From Sedimentibacter sp. MB31-C6 (lineage in GTDB: Bacteria; Bacillota; Clostridia; Tissierellales; Sedimentibacteraceae), in contig NZ_CP142396.1 in assembly GCF_035934735.1 (NCBI RefSeq), positions 2,945,902 to 3,009,901 of the forward strand: DNA of 64,000 bases, in the 5' to 3' direction. The notes beneath the pieces are model-generated. The model had not been told where the DNA came from and made no database searches. It was given only the letters and a program-made list of their open reading frames with translations. This document shows, piece after piece, positions 25,819 to 34,456 of the stretch. The translations under genes and the position numbers were made by a program. Within the stretch, counting starts at the first letter, position 1, and each line of letters opens with the position of its first letter.

Positions 25819-26661
25819 ATGAATATAAATTGGTATCCAGGACATATGAAAAAAACAAAGGAACTGCTTCATGAAAATCTTAAGTTAGTAAATATTGTAA
25901 TAGAAGTTATTGATGCAAGAATTCCCATAAGTAGTAAAAATCCGGATTTTGATATTCTTTTTAAAGATAAAAAGAGATTAATTGTATTAAATAAATATGA
26001 TTTAGCTGATCCAGTTGCAAATAAAAATTGGGAAGAATATTATAAAAGTAAGGGATGGACAGTAGTATTATATAATTCTACTAATAATAAAGAACTTAGA
26101 AAACTCGAAATGGCCATAGCAGAAGCATCTAGGGAAATAATTGAAAGGTATAAAAAAAGAGGATTATTAAACAAAACAATTAAAGCAATGATAGTAGGAA
26201 TTCCTAATGTAGGAAAATCAACTCTTATAAATTCTATTGCAAAAAAGAAAAGCGCCAAAACAGGAAACATGCCAGGTGTTACTAAAGGTAAGCAATGGAT
26301 ACGACTATCTGGTAATATTGATTTATTAGATACTCCAGGTATACTTTGGCCAAAATTTGATAACGAAGAAAGTGCATTAAACCTTGCTTTTACTGGAGCA
26401 ATTAAAGATGAAGTTTTAGTTTTAGAAGAAATAGGATTGAAATTTATAGAAAAAATGCAACACTTAGGTAAAGAAAAAGCGATTATTGAAAAATATGGTG
26501 TGGAAAACAATGACAAAGCTCTAAATATAATGGAAAATATTGCTTTGAAGCGAAACTTATTATATAATAAAACTGAAATTGATTATTTAAGAGTTAGCAG
26601 TTTAATTTTAAATGATTTTAGAAGTGGAAAGCTAGGTAAAATCACTTTAGAAAAATCTTAA
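25819..26661 (+). CDS. rbgA: ribosome biogenesis GTPase RbgA (YlqF)
   Basis: This 280-aa circularly permuted GTPase is needed for late 50S assembly. The permuted order is visible: G4 NKYD at residues 58-61 comes before G1 GIPNVGKS (127-134) and G3 DTPG (171-174). The N-terminal INWYPGHMKK is a family hallmark. AGAGGT precedes the ATG. It lies after the hairpin repeats and 98 bases before rnhB, an order shared with B. subtilis. Confidence 0.97.
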   Translation: MNINWYPGHMKKTKELLHENLKLVNIVIEVIDARIPISSKNPDFDILFKDKKRLIVLNKYDLADPVANKNWEEYYKSKGWTVVLYNSTNNKELRKLEMAIAEASREIIERYKKRGLLNKTIKAMIVGIPNVGKSTLINSIAKKKSAKTGNMPGVTKGKQWIRLSGNIDLLDTPGILWPKFDNEESALNLAFTGAIKDEVLVLEEIGLKFIEKMQHLGKEKAIIEKYGVENNDKALNIMENIALKRNLLYNKTEIDYLRVSSLILNDFRSGKLGKITLEKS

Positions 26662-26759
26662 TTCTCGATATAAAAATTTAGAAAATATAAACTATTATTT
26701 ATTATTTTATAATTAAATAACTGAGTTATTGATAATAGTAATAGTAATTGGGGGTACAT

Positions 26760-27392
26760 ATGCTTAAAATAGAACAGGAACTTTGGGATAATGGTTATAA
26801 AAATATAGCTTGTATTGATGAAGTAGGAAGAGGATGTCTCGCAGGTAGTGTTGTTGCTTGTGCTATTATTATGCCTAGAAACTTACTAATCGACGGTGTG
26901 AATGACTCGAAAAAATTAACACCTAAAAAAAGAGATAAGCTCTTTGATATAATAAAACAATCAGCACTTGCCATTGGTATAGGTGAAATTAGTTGTAATA
27001 CAGTTGATAAAATTAATATTAAAAATGCAACTAAACTTGCTATGAAACAAGCAATAGAAAACCTTAAAAATAAAGAAGGCAATAAGATAGTACCTGATTG
27101 TTTGTTAATCGATGCTGAAAAATTAGATTTACATATACCTCAGCATAATATTATAAAAGGTGATGAAAAATGTCATGGCATTGCCGCAGCTTCAATAATT
27201 GCAAAAGTTACAAGAGATAGACAAATGACAGTATTAGATAAAACTTTTCCAGAATATAAATTTGCAAAAAATAAGGGTTATGGAACTAAAGACCATGTCC
27301 AAGCATTGCAAATTTACGGACCTACTGAAATACATAGAAAATCATTTCTTAAAAAAATATTAAACAGAAATGAACAGATAGAAATGTTATAA
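26760..27392 (+). CDS. rnhB: ribonuclease HII
   Basis: This 210-aa enzyme cuts RNA in RNA-DNA hybrids and at single ribonucleotides. The DEVGRG motif with the first catalytic acids is in IDEVGRGCLAG near residues 20-30; LLIDAEKL and a later KVTRDRQM supply the rest. GGGGG lies five bases before the ATG at 26760; a TTG at 26748 is in frame but overlaps that site. In relatives the UPF0102 gene follows closely, while here a 4.8-kb agr segment intervenes. Confidence 0.96.
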   Translation: MLKIEQELWDNGYKNIACIDEVGRGCLAGSVVACAIIMPRNLLIDGVNDSKKLTPKKRDKLFDIIKQSALAIGIGEISCNTVDKINIKNATKLAMKQAIENLKNKEGNKIVPDCLLIDAEKLDLHIPQHNIIKGDEKCHGIAAASIIAKVTRDRQMTVLDKTFPEYKFAKNKGYGTKDHVQALQIYGPTEIHRKSFLKKILNRNEQIEML

Positions 27393-27432
27393 AAGATATT
27401 TTATTTATCGTTTATTATCAATTAAAGGCGCA

Positions 27433-27527
27433 AACACCTACTATTATATCTATTTTACCATTAAAGTAATATATTACAACATTTGGTAACTTAGAAAGTC
27501 AATAGATTGCTTAGGTGTTATTTTTTT
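27433..27527 (+). ncRNA. candidate nested structured RNA ending in a terminator
   Basis: Nested perfect pairings enclose one another. AACACCTA pairs with TAGGTGTT (27433-27440/27512-27519), ATCTATT with AATAGAT (27448-27454/27501-27507), TTACC with GGTAA (27455-27459/27485-27489) and GTAAT with ATTAC (27466-27470/27473-27477). A T7 run follows the outer stem. It could be a long-armed terminator for rnhB, a small RNA or an orphan riboswitch-like element. I recognise no known class. The 271-bp gap holds this element and the agrA promoter. Confidence 0.45.
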
Positions 27528-27585
27528 GTTTTAAATTCGAGGTCATTTTATTCATAATGTATGTTAATACCTTTAATATCCACCA

Positions 27586-27614
27586 TTGAAATTAATTGTA
27601 AAATATTGTACAAT
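27586..27614 (+). promoter_or_regulatory. sigma-A promoter of agrA-agrC
   Basis: TTGAAA (27586-27591) and TACAAT (27609-27614) are 17 bp apart. It lacks the 13-nt box seen at the other two agr promoters, so it may be constitutive. Confidence 0.65.
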
Positions 27615-27663
27615 ACTGTAGAAAGTTTTTTACTTAAAATTTATTGAATCGGAGGTAAATAAA

Positions 27664-28389
27664 TTGTGTGATTATAAAATCGTAGTATGTGATGATGAAG
27701 AATTATGTCGAAGCGAATTAAAATTGCTGCTTGAGGAATATGAAGTAGATAATAACATAAACTTTGAAGTTGATTTTTATGAAAATGGCACAGAGCTACT
27801 TAAGAAAAAAGTAAAGAATTATAATATATTTTTATTAGATATAGAAATGGAAGATATTAATGGAATTGAAATTGCAAAGCAAATAATAAAGGAATACCCT
27901 GATGCAATAATTATGTTTATCACAGGGTACGATAGTTATATTGATAATGCTTTTGATTTAAAAGTTATGAGATATTTAAATAAACCTGTAGATAAAAAAA
28001 GACTATATAGAGCATTAGATATAGCGATTTCCGATATAAATAGACAAAAACAATATGTTAATGTTCGTGATTATAGGGGAGAACATTGTAAAATTAAAAT
28101 TAATGATATTATAAGAATTTATATTGAAGGTAGAAAAGTTGCTTTAGAAGCATCTAAAGAAATATATGAAACAAATAAAACTTTTTCTGAATTCGAGAAA
28201 TTAGTTGAAAATTTCGATTTTGTTCATACATATAAAAAACGTCTGGTAAATCTTATGTATGTTTCTGGTTTTGAAGATGATAAATTATTGCTTATTAAAG
28301 GTAAAAATGAAATACAAGAATATATTAATCCTAGACTTATGAGCCATGTAAGAACAGAATGGCTTTTATATGGGAGGCGCTTCAGATGA
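27664..28389 (+). CDS. agrA: AgrA-type LytTR response regulator
   Basis: This 241-aa regulator has a receiver domain with acidic pocket Asp10-Asp11, phosphoacceptor Asp59 (IFLLDIEM) and Lys107 (NKPVD). A LytTR DNA-binding domain covers about residues 130-240. The TTG start is placed by GGAGG eight bases upstream. It overlaps agrC by 4 nt. By family it should bind the promoter of agrD and activate it when phosphorylated. It precedes its kinase, the reverse of the staphylococcal B-D-C-A order. Confidence 0.9.
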   Translation: MCDYKIVVCDDEELCRSELKLLLEEYEVDNNINFEVDFYENGTELLKKKVKNYNIFLLDIEMEDINGIEIAKQIIKEYPDAIIMFITGYDSYIDNAFDLKVMRYLNKPVDKKRLYRALDIAISDINRQKQYVNVRDYRGEHCKIKINDIIRIYIEGRKVALEASKEIYETNKTFSEFEKLVENFDFVHTYKKRLVNLMYVSGFEDDKLLLIKGKNEIQEYINPRLMSHVRTEWLLYGRRFR

Positions 28390-29687
28390 TCGAATATATA
28401 TATAACATTACTGTGTTAAGCACATATATATTTGAAGCATTAGTTGCACATATTTTATATTCATCAGCATTTAAACAAAACATAAATAACTATAAATATT
28501 ATACTTTGTTATTTGGAAGCTATTTTGTATTATCTATAATTCATTCTTTTAACAATACACTACTTAATTTAAGCTTGTTTGTTGTTATAAATATAATTCT
28601 CGCTTTAATTCTTTATGACGGGAAATTTAACACAAAAATTTATTATACTATCTTTTTTACTGTTGTTATGTTGGTAACTGAAGTGATATCTTTGTTTGTT
28701 TTGAAAATATACTTTAAAAATGATTTAATACTTTCTATGGCATCAAAAATTATTTTAGCTGTAATATCAAAGACTTTGTTATTTATTTTAATTAAAACCT
28801 TTTGCAATACTTTAAATAACAACTCTAACAAAATACCTACAAATAAATTTTTAGCTTTAATTCTAATTTCAGCAACTTTAGTTATGGTATTGTATGTTTT
28901 AATTGCTATTACTATTAACATCAAGATAAAAACAACAGAATTAATCACTGCTTTAATATGTGCAATAGGTCTTATGTTCTCAAGTATGATTATATTTTTT
29001 TTGTTTGAAGAAAGTATAAGAGAACAGACCGATTTAAAGGAATTCGCATTACTAAAGCAAAAATCTGAACTAGAACATAAACATTACAATATATTAAAAG
29101 AGAACTATGATAATATTAAAATAATAGAGCATGACATGAAAAAGCATTTATTGTTATTAAATGAGTATGCAAAACATGGAAGAAATAAAGAAATAATTAA
29201 TTATACGAGCAGTATTATTGATGATATTAAATATTCTACTTTTAAGCAAATTAGTTATAATAAAGCATTAGATGTAATACTTTATGAAAAAATTCAATCC
29301 GCTAAAAATAATAAAATAGCAATTTCAATTAATTCACAGAATGTTAAATTTGACTTTATTGAAGATATTGATATATGTATAATATTTTCTAATATACTAG
29401 ATAATGCTATAGAAAGCTGTGAAAAAAGCTTAAATAAAGAAATACAACTAAACATTTTTATGGTAAATAACAAAATTATTACAATTGAAATGGAAAATAG
29501 CTGTGATGTAAAGCCAATTATTATAAACGAAGAACTAGTTACAAATAAATCTAATAAAGAAAATCATGGATTTGGAATGAAAAGTGTTAAAAAAACAATA
29601 AAAAAATATAATGGACAAGTTATTTATTTATATAATGATTTAGAAAAAAAATTCATAACGAATATATCAATCTCTAATAATATATGA
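28386..29687 (+). CDS. agrC: AgrC-type sensor histidine kinase
   Basis: This 433-aa sensor has about six or seven membrane helices over the first 210 residues, a short coiled coil and a cytoplasmic kinase. The phosphoacceptor His is near residue 249 in IIEHDMKKHLLLLNEY. The GHKL ATPase has NILDNAIESC (about 336-345) and GFGMKSVKKTI (about 395). Family members sense the processed AgrD peptide from outside. GGGAGG eight bases upstream sets the ATG at 28386, overlapping the agrA stop. Confidence 0.9.
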   Translation: MIEYIYNITVLSTYIFEALVAHILYSSAFKQNINNYKYYTLLFGSYFVLSIIHSFNNTLLNLSLFVVINIILALILYDGKFNTKIYYTIFFTVVMLVTEVISLFVLKIYFKNDLILSMASKIILAVISKTLLFILIKTFCNTLNNNSNKIPTNKFLALILISATLVMVLYVLIAITINIKIKTTELITALICAIGLMFSSMIIFFLFEESIREQTDLKEFALLKQKSELEHKHYNILKENYDNIKIIEHDMKKHLLLLNEYAKHGRNKEIINYTSSIIDDIKYSTFKQISYNKALDVILYEKIQSAKNNKIAISINSQNVKFDFIEDIDICIIFSNILDNAIESCEKSLNKEIQLNIFMVNNKIITIEMENSCDVKPIIINEELVTNKSNKENHGFGMKSVKKTIKKYNGQVIYLYNDLEKKFITNISISNNI

Positions 29688-29705
29688 AAAATTTTCCAAT
29701 TTATA

Positions 29706-29772
29706 TTATTTTTACATTAACAGAAGTAATGTTTTCAAATTTTATTGACAATTTACTACAAGATACTATAAT
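29706..29772 (+). promoter_or_regulatory. agrDB promoter with candidate AgrA box
   Basis: TTGACA (29745-29750) and TATAAT (29767-29772) are 16 bp apart. The box TTATTTTTACATT (29706-29718) lies exactly 26 bp upstream of the -35. The same 13 bases recur at the same distance before the promoter at 30654. An imperfect dyad ACATTA/TAATGT (29714-29731) overlaps the box. AgrA binding is inferred. Confidence 0.75.
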
Positions 29773-29810
29773 TATACAACAAATGAAATTAATGTGAAAG
29801 GAGGTCTATT

Positions 29811-29957
29811 ATGAAAAATATAAAAACTATAATAGGGAAAACATTAACTAATGTTATGTTAAAAACAGCAGTAAATAATGCTAATACTACTTCTTGTTGC
29901 ATTATGCATCAACCAAAAGTACCAACTGAATTGAAGAATCTTAGGAGAAATAAATGA
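29811..29957 (+). CDS. agrD: AgrD autoinducer pre-peptide
   Basis: This 48-aa peptide is too short for ordinary gene calling but has AAAGGAGGT seven bases before the ATG. It has a basic amphipathic N-terminal helix (about 1-24), a core TTSCCIM (26-32) and the charged tail HQPKVPTELKNL, which matches the conserved AgrD recognition tail. By comparison with clostridial AgrD, cleavage is expected between Met32 and His33. A five-residue ring would then start at Ser28 as a lactone; Cys29 would give a four-residue thiolactone. The stop overlaps agrB by 4 nt. Confidence 0.92.
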   Translation: MKNIKTIIGKTLTNVMLKTAVNNANTTSCCIMHQPKVPTELKNLRRNK

Positions 29958-30538
29958 TTAAGTTTTTAAGTCAAAACTTAATGAATTGTGTTTTAAAACT
30001 TAATTTAATTGAAAAGGAAGATGAAAATTTATATGCATATGGAGCAGAACTGGCTATATCTTATATATTGAATTTAATAGCTATTATTATAATAGGCGCT
30101 GTTATGGATATGATGTTTTATACAATTGCTTTTTTAATAATATTCATTCCATTGAAAAGCTATAGTGGAGGATATCATGCACCAAACTATTTAATATGTT
30201 TTATAATGTCTTGTATTACTGTTGCAGCAGTATTGTATATTACTAAATATGGTTATGAATATGTACCAAATAATATACTAATTTTAGTAATGGCCTTTAT
30301 GGGAATGATGATTTACATATTAGGACCGATTGAAGATAAAAATAAACCATTAACCGAAAGTGAATATACTCATTTTAAATATAAGATAAAGATTATATTA
30401 GTAGCTGAGTTTATTATAGCATTTGCTTCAAGTATTATTGGATTTGATAAAATGGTGTTCATCTTTTTCTGTAATTTCATTGTCACTCTAGGAGTGAGTA
30501 GTGCGGGTTTATTAAAAAATACTTTTGCTAACGTATAA
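29954..30538 (+). CDS. agrB: AgrB-type peptide-processing membrane protease
   Basis: This 194-aa polytopic membrane cysteine protease cleaves the AgrD tail and catalyses ring closure. The catalytic pair is His75 and Cys82 in SGGYHAPNYLICF, with the family spacing of seven. Four to six helices are visible. It is coupled to agrD by a 4-nt overlap and shares the regulated promoter. A terminator follows. Confidence 0.94.
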   Translation: MIKFLSQNLMNCVLKLNLIEKEDENLYAYGAELAISYILNLIAIIIIGAVMDMMFYTIAFLIIFIPLKSYSGGYHAPNYLICFIMSCITVAAVLYITKYGYEYVPNNILILVMAFMGMMIYILGPIEDKNKPLTESEYTHFKYKIKIILVAEFIIAFASSIIGFDKMVFIFFCNFIVTLGVSSAGLLKNTFANV

Positions 30539-30549
30539 AATCAAATAGA

Positions 30550-30580
30550 AAAGAGATTACAAATAGTGTAGTCTCTTTTT
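30550..30580 (+). terminator. terminator after agrB
   Basis: An 11-bp stem (30550-30560 and 30568-30578, one G-T pair) ends in a run of five T (30576-30580). Confidence 0.88.
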
Positions 30581-30614
30581 ATGAAAATTAATTTACTAAT
30601 TTTGCCATAATATG

Positions 30615-30681
30615 TTATTTTTACATTGTTTAAAGAAAAATGGTAATAGTCAATTGACAAAATTGAATTAAGAAGTATAAT
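30615..30681 (+). promoter_or_regulatory. second agr-type promoter, upstream of the candidate small RNA
   Basis: TTGACA (30654-30659) and TATAAT (30676-30681) are 16 bp apart. TTATTTTTACATT (30615-30627) sits 26 bp before the -35. Box, distance and spacer all equal those of the agrDB promoter. The expected transcription start is near 30688. Confidence 0.75.
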
Positions 30682-30687
30682 TATTGT

Positions 30688-30808
30688 TACAGTGAAGCGA
30701 AACTTATAATGAATAGCATATTGGGTATTGTTTATTAAAAAGTCGGGGGGTTTTTTAATTCGCTATTTTACGTTTTATTTCAAAAGGCATCTATTATGAT
30801 GCTTTTTT
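30688..30808 (+). ncRNA. candidate agr-regulated small RNA
   Basis: The promoter at 30654-30681 should give a transcript of about 120 nt that ends at a hairpin with a T-run (30782-30808). It contains AGCGAA/TTCGCT arms (30696-30701/30759-30764) around a wobble-rich hairpin (30709-30737) and an exposed CGGGGGG (30745-30750). The only ATG frame is nine codons with no ribosome binding site. The position next to agrB and the shared promoter suggest an RNAIII-like role, without sequence similarity that I can see. Transcription and function are inferred. Confidence 0.55.
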
Positions 30809-30826
30809 GATTTTTCGTGAATATAC

Positions 30827-30855
30827 TTGACAGCTCTTAATGTAATAGATATATT
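30827..30855 (+). promoter_or_regulatory. sigma-A promoter of the M18 aminopeptidase gene
   Basis: TTGACA (30827-30832) and TATATT (30850-30855) are 17 bp apart, 29 bp before the ATG. Confidence 0.7.
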
Positions 30856-30884
30856 TATTGTATAATATATTTATTGGAGGAATT

Positions 30885-32201
30885 ATGTATACTGAAGTAT
30901 CAAATAATTTATTAGAATTTATACAAAAAAGTCCCAGTGTTTTTCATGTTGTTAATAATATTAAGGAAGAATTAAAATTAAATGATTTCATTGAATTATC
31001 AGAAGGAATAAAATGGAATATAGAATATGGTAAGAAATATTATGTTACAAGAAATTCTTCTTCTATAATAGCTTTTAAGGTAGGAAAAGATTTAGATGAC
31101 TATAGTTTTAATATTGTTGCATCTCATTGTGATTCACCAACCTTTAAAATAAAGGATAATTATAATATTGAAATAAATAAAAAATATATACAATTAAATA
31201 TTGAAAAATATGGCGGAATGATTTATTCTACTTGGTTCGATAGACCACTTTCTGTTGCTGGAAGAATAATAGAAAAAAATAATAATCAATATGTATCTAA
31301 ATTAATTAATATTGATAAAGATCTTTTATTAATACCAAATGTAGCTATACATTTGAAAAAAGATGTTAATTCTAATTCTAAATATAATGAACAAATCGAC
31401 TTGCTTCCTTTATATGGTACTCTAGAAAATAAAATTGATTTTATGGATATTGTGGCGGAGTATGGTGGAGTTGAAAAACATAATATTATAAGTAGTGACT
31501 TATTTTTATATAATCGTATGAAACCTTCTATTTGGGGAATGTCTGGAGATTTTATTTCGTCACCAAAACTTGATAACTTGCAGTGTGTCTATTCAACATT
31601 AAATGGATTTCTAACTGGTGAAAACTCCAAATCAATAAATGTTTACAGTTGTTTTGATAATGAAGAAGTAGGAAGCGGTACAAAACAAGGTGCAGCATCT
31701 ACTTTTTTAGAAGATACTTTGAAAAGAATTAATGATTGCTTAGGAAAAACTAATGAAGAATATCTTTGTTCGCTTACTTCATCTTTTATGATTTCAGCTG
31801 ATAATGCTCATGCTGTACATCCAAATCATCCTGAAATAAGTGATCCAACTAATCGTGTGTATATGAATCATGGCATCGTTATAAAACATAATGCTAATCA
31901 AAAATATACTACAGATGGAATAAGTTCTGCACTCTTTAAAGAATATTGCAATAAATCTGATATACCATATCAAAATTATACAAACCGTTCTGATGTCCCT
32001 GGTGGCAGTACTCTTGGTAATATAGCTTCTTCAAAAGTAAGTATAAAAATGGTTGATGTAGGGTTAGCTCAACTTGCAATGCATTCTTCTTATGAAACAG
32101 CTGGATTAAAGGATACTTATTATATGATAAAAGTAGTAGAAGAATTTTTTAATTCTCGTCTTAAAGAAACAGAAAGCGGAGTTTTAAATATTATAAAGTA
32201 A
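30885..32201 (+). CDS. apeB: M18 family aminopeptidase
   Basis: This 438-aa zinc aminopeptidase removes N-terminal, mainly acidic, residues in the cytoplasm. Metal-site segments ASHCDSPTFKIK, FDNEEVGSGTKQGAAS, SADNAHAVHPNHPE and the C-terminal QLAMHSSYET are all present. TTGGAGG precedes the ATG at 30885 by four to five bases; a TTG at 30858 lies in the promoter region. It has its own promoter after the small RNA terminator. Any link to peptide signalling is only positional. Confidence 0.95.
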   Translation: MYTEVSNNLLEFIQKSPSVFHVVNNIKEELKLNDFIELSEGIKWNIEYGKKYYVTRNSSSIIAFKVGKDLDDYSFNIVASHCDSPTFKIKDNYNIEINKKYIQLNIEKYGGMIYSTWFDRPLSVAGRIIEKNNNQYVSKLINIDKDLLLIPNVAIHLKKDVNSNSKYNEQIDLLPLYGTLENKIDFMDIVAEYGGVEKHNIISSDLFLYNRMKPSIWGMSGDFISSPKLDNLQCVYSTLNGFLTGENSKSINVYSCFDNEEVGSGTKQGAASTFLEDTLKRINDCLGKTNEEYLCSLTSSFMISADNAHAVHPNHPEISDPTNRVYMNHGIVIKHNANQKYTTDGISSALFKEYCNKSDIPYQNYTNRSDVPGGSTLGNIASSKVSIKMVDVGLAQLAMHSSYETAGLKDTYYMIKVVEEFFNSRLKETESGVLNIIK

Positions 32202-32220
32202 GTTAATAAAGAGGTTGTCT

Positions 32221-32571
32221 ATGTATAAAGAAAATAAGGGCTACTTTTATGAAAAAATAGCAAAAAAATACTTGAAAGACAACGGTTATCTAATTTTAGA
32301 GGAAAACTTTAAGAATAGATTTGGGGAAATAGATATAATTGCTTCAAAGAATGGAATACTGTCATTTATAGAGGTAAAAGGGCGTAAAAATAAAGAATTT
32401 GGTTTACCTAGGGAAGCAGTAACACTTTCCAAACAAAGAAAAATTATTAGTGCTGCAAAGTATTATTTAATGTTAAAAAAAATCGATGATATACAATGTC
32501 AGTTTGATGTAATTGAAATAATATTACTAGACAAAACAATCACTTTAATTGAAAATGCATTTTGGATTTAA
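32221..32571 (+). CDS. UPF0102 (YraN) family nuclease-like protein
   Basis: This 116-aa protein has the PD-(D/E)xK-like pattern FGEIDIIASKNGILSFIEVKGRK, with Asp near residue 40 and the ExK near 55. The family is widespread, often next to rnhB, and its function is unproven although a nuclease fold is predicted. The ATG at 32221 is chosen because GAGG lies seven bases upstream; a TTG at 32215 overlaps the binding site. It lies 19 bases after the aminopeptidase gene. Confidence 0.9.
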   Translation: MYKENKGYFYEKIAKKYLKDNGYLILEENFKNRFGEIDIIASKNGILSFIEVKGRKNKEFGLPREAVTLSKQRKIISAAKYYLMLKKIDDIQCQFDVIEIILLDKTITLIENAFWI

Positions 32572-32584
32572 ATTAAACATAACC

Positions 32585-32613
32585 TTGAAAATGTATATAC
32601 TATATGATATTAT
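32585..32613 (+). promoter_or_regulatory. sigma-A promoter of mtaB
   Basis: TTGAAA (32585-32590) and TATTAT (32608-32613) are 17 bp apart, 39 bp before the TTG start. Confidence 0.65.
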
Positions 32614-32652
32614 CAAATTACATATTTAAAGTAATAGTTTAGGAGCATTAAC

Positions 32653-33966
32653 TTGAATAAAGAATTAAGCAAAAAAAAGTATACCGTTTCATTTACTACT
32701 CTTGGTTGTAAGGTGAATCAATTTGAAACAGAAGCTATGACAGAAATTTTGGAAAAAGAAGGATTCCAAGTTATACCTCATGGTGAAGCAGATATTTATA
32801 TTATTAATACATGTGCTGTAACCAAGGAAAGTGAAAGAAAATCAAGACAATTTATAAATAAAGCTAAAAGGAAAAATCCAAATGCAATTGTTGTGGCAGT
32901 TGGTTGTAGCGTACAGCTAAATAGTGAAAAGATAAATAGTGAAACAAATGTTGACATAATTATAGGGACAAAGAATAAAAGTAATATAGGAAAACTTATT
33001 AAAGATAAAATTAATAATATAGAAATTTTTAATAATATAGAAAAATTTGTTGGTAAAGAAGATTTTGAGGAATTAAAAATCAATACAGTTCACGATAAAA
33101 CTCGAGCTAATATTAAAATTCAAGATGGATGTAGCCAATTTTGTTCCTATTGTATTATTCCATATGTTCGAGGTCCAATCAGAAGTCGAAATCAAGATGA
33201 TATAATCCAAGAAATTAAAAACATTGCTAGTAATGGATATAAGGAAATTGTATTAAATGGAATACATATTTCATCTTATGGAATTGAAAAAAAAGAGCAA
33301 AATTCCTTAATAAAATTAATTGAAGAAATAAATGAAATTCAAGGAATTGAAAGAATAAGACTTGGTTCCTTAGAACCAAATTTAATTACGGAAGATTTTA
33401 TAAAACGAATATCTAAATTAAATAAAGTATGTGATCACTTTCATTTATCTCTTCAAAGTGGAAGTGATAGCGTATTGAAACGAATGAATAGAAAATATTC
33501 AACAACTAAGTATAAAAATAATGTAGAAATTATTAGAAAGTACTTACCATTGGCAGGTATTACTACTGATATAATTGTAGGCTTTCCTGGTGAAACAGAA
33601 GAAGAATTTAATTCAACTGTGAAATTTGTTAAGGAAATTAAATTTTCAAGAATACATGTTTTCAAATATTCTATTAGACAAGGCACAAAAGCAGCAGAAA
33701 TGACAGAACAAGTAGATGATAGTATTAAATCACAAAGAAGTAAAGTTCTAATAGAATTAGGAGAATCCATTGCTTATGAGTTTATGAAACAATATATAGG
33801 AAAAACCATTTCTGTACTTATTGAAACAGAAAAAGAAAACAATTTATATGAAGGTTATAGTACAAACTACTTAAAAGTCTTGGTAAAAAGTAATAAAAAT
33901 ATTAAAAACGAATTAATTAATGTTAATGTTAAAAGAATCAGAAACGATTTTTTAATTTGTGAATAA
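32653..33966 (+). CDS. mtaB: tRNA t6A37 methylthiotransferase MtaB
   Basis: This 437-aa radical SAM enzyme converts t6A37 to ms2t6A37 in ANN-reading tRNAs. The N-terminal MTTase domain has cluster cysteines in TLGCKVNQ, INTCAVT and AVGCSVQ. The radical SAM motif is CSQFCSYC, followed by a C-terminal TRAM domain. TTG is the start, with AGGAG seven bases upstream. The CKVN form and the lack of MiaB-specific features favour MtaB. Confidence 0.94.
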   Translation: MNKELSKKKYTVSFTTLGCKVNQFETEAMTEILEKEGFQVIPHGEADIYIINTCAVTKESERKSRQFINKAKRKNPNAIVVAVGCSVQLNSEKINSETNVDIIIGTKNKSNIGKLIKDKINNIEIFNNIEKFVGKEDFEELKINTVHDKTRANIKIQDGCSQFCSYCIIPYVRGPIRSRNQDDIIQEIKNIASNGYKEIVLNGIHISSYGIEKKEQNSLIKLIEEINEIQGIERIRLGSLEPNLITEDFIKRISKLNKVCDHFHLSLQSGSDSVLKRMNRKYSTTKYKNNVEIIRKYLPLAGITTDIIVGFPGETEEEFNSTVKFVKEIKFSRIHVFKYSIRQGTKAAEMTEQVDDSIKSQRSKVLIELGESIAYEFMKQYIGKTISVLIETEKENNLYEGYSTNYLKVLVKSNKNIKNELINVNVKRIRNDFLICE

Positions 33967-33976
33967 TATAGTATAA

Positions 33977-34351
<375 letters not shown>

Positions 34352-34356
34352 AATGG

Positions 34357-34385
34357 TTGCATTTAATTATTCTATGTTATATAAT
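34357..34385 (+). promoter_or_regulatory. sigma-A promoter of rpsU-yqeY
   Basis: TTGCAT (34357-34362) and TATAAT (34380-34385) are 17 bp apart. The leader of about 65 nt can fold through GTCTT/AAGAC and CTC/GAG arms just before the GGGGAGGG binding site. Confidence 0.7.
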
Positions 34386-34456
34386 AAATAAGTGCTATTT
34401 CAAACTCGCTGTTGTCTTGGACATACAGTAGTAGAAGACGAGGGGAGGGTAGCAAA

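Noticed and set aside
30708..30737. Nine-codon frame MNSILGIVY in the candidate small RNA
   Set aside because: It lacks a Shine-Dalgarno and is within a predicted hairpin; too short to support as a gene.
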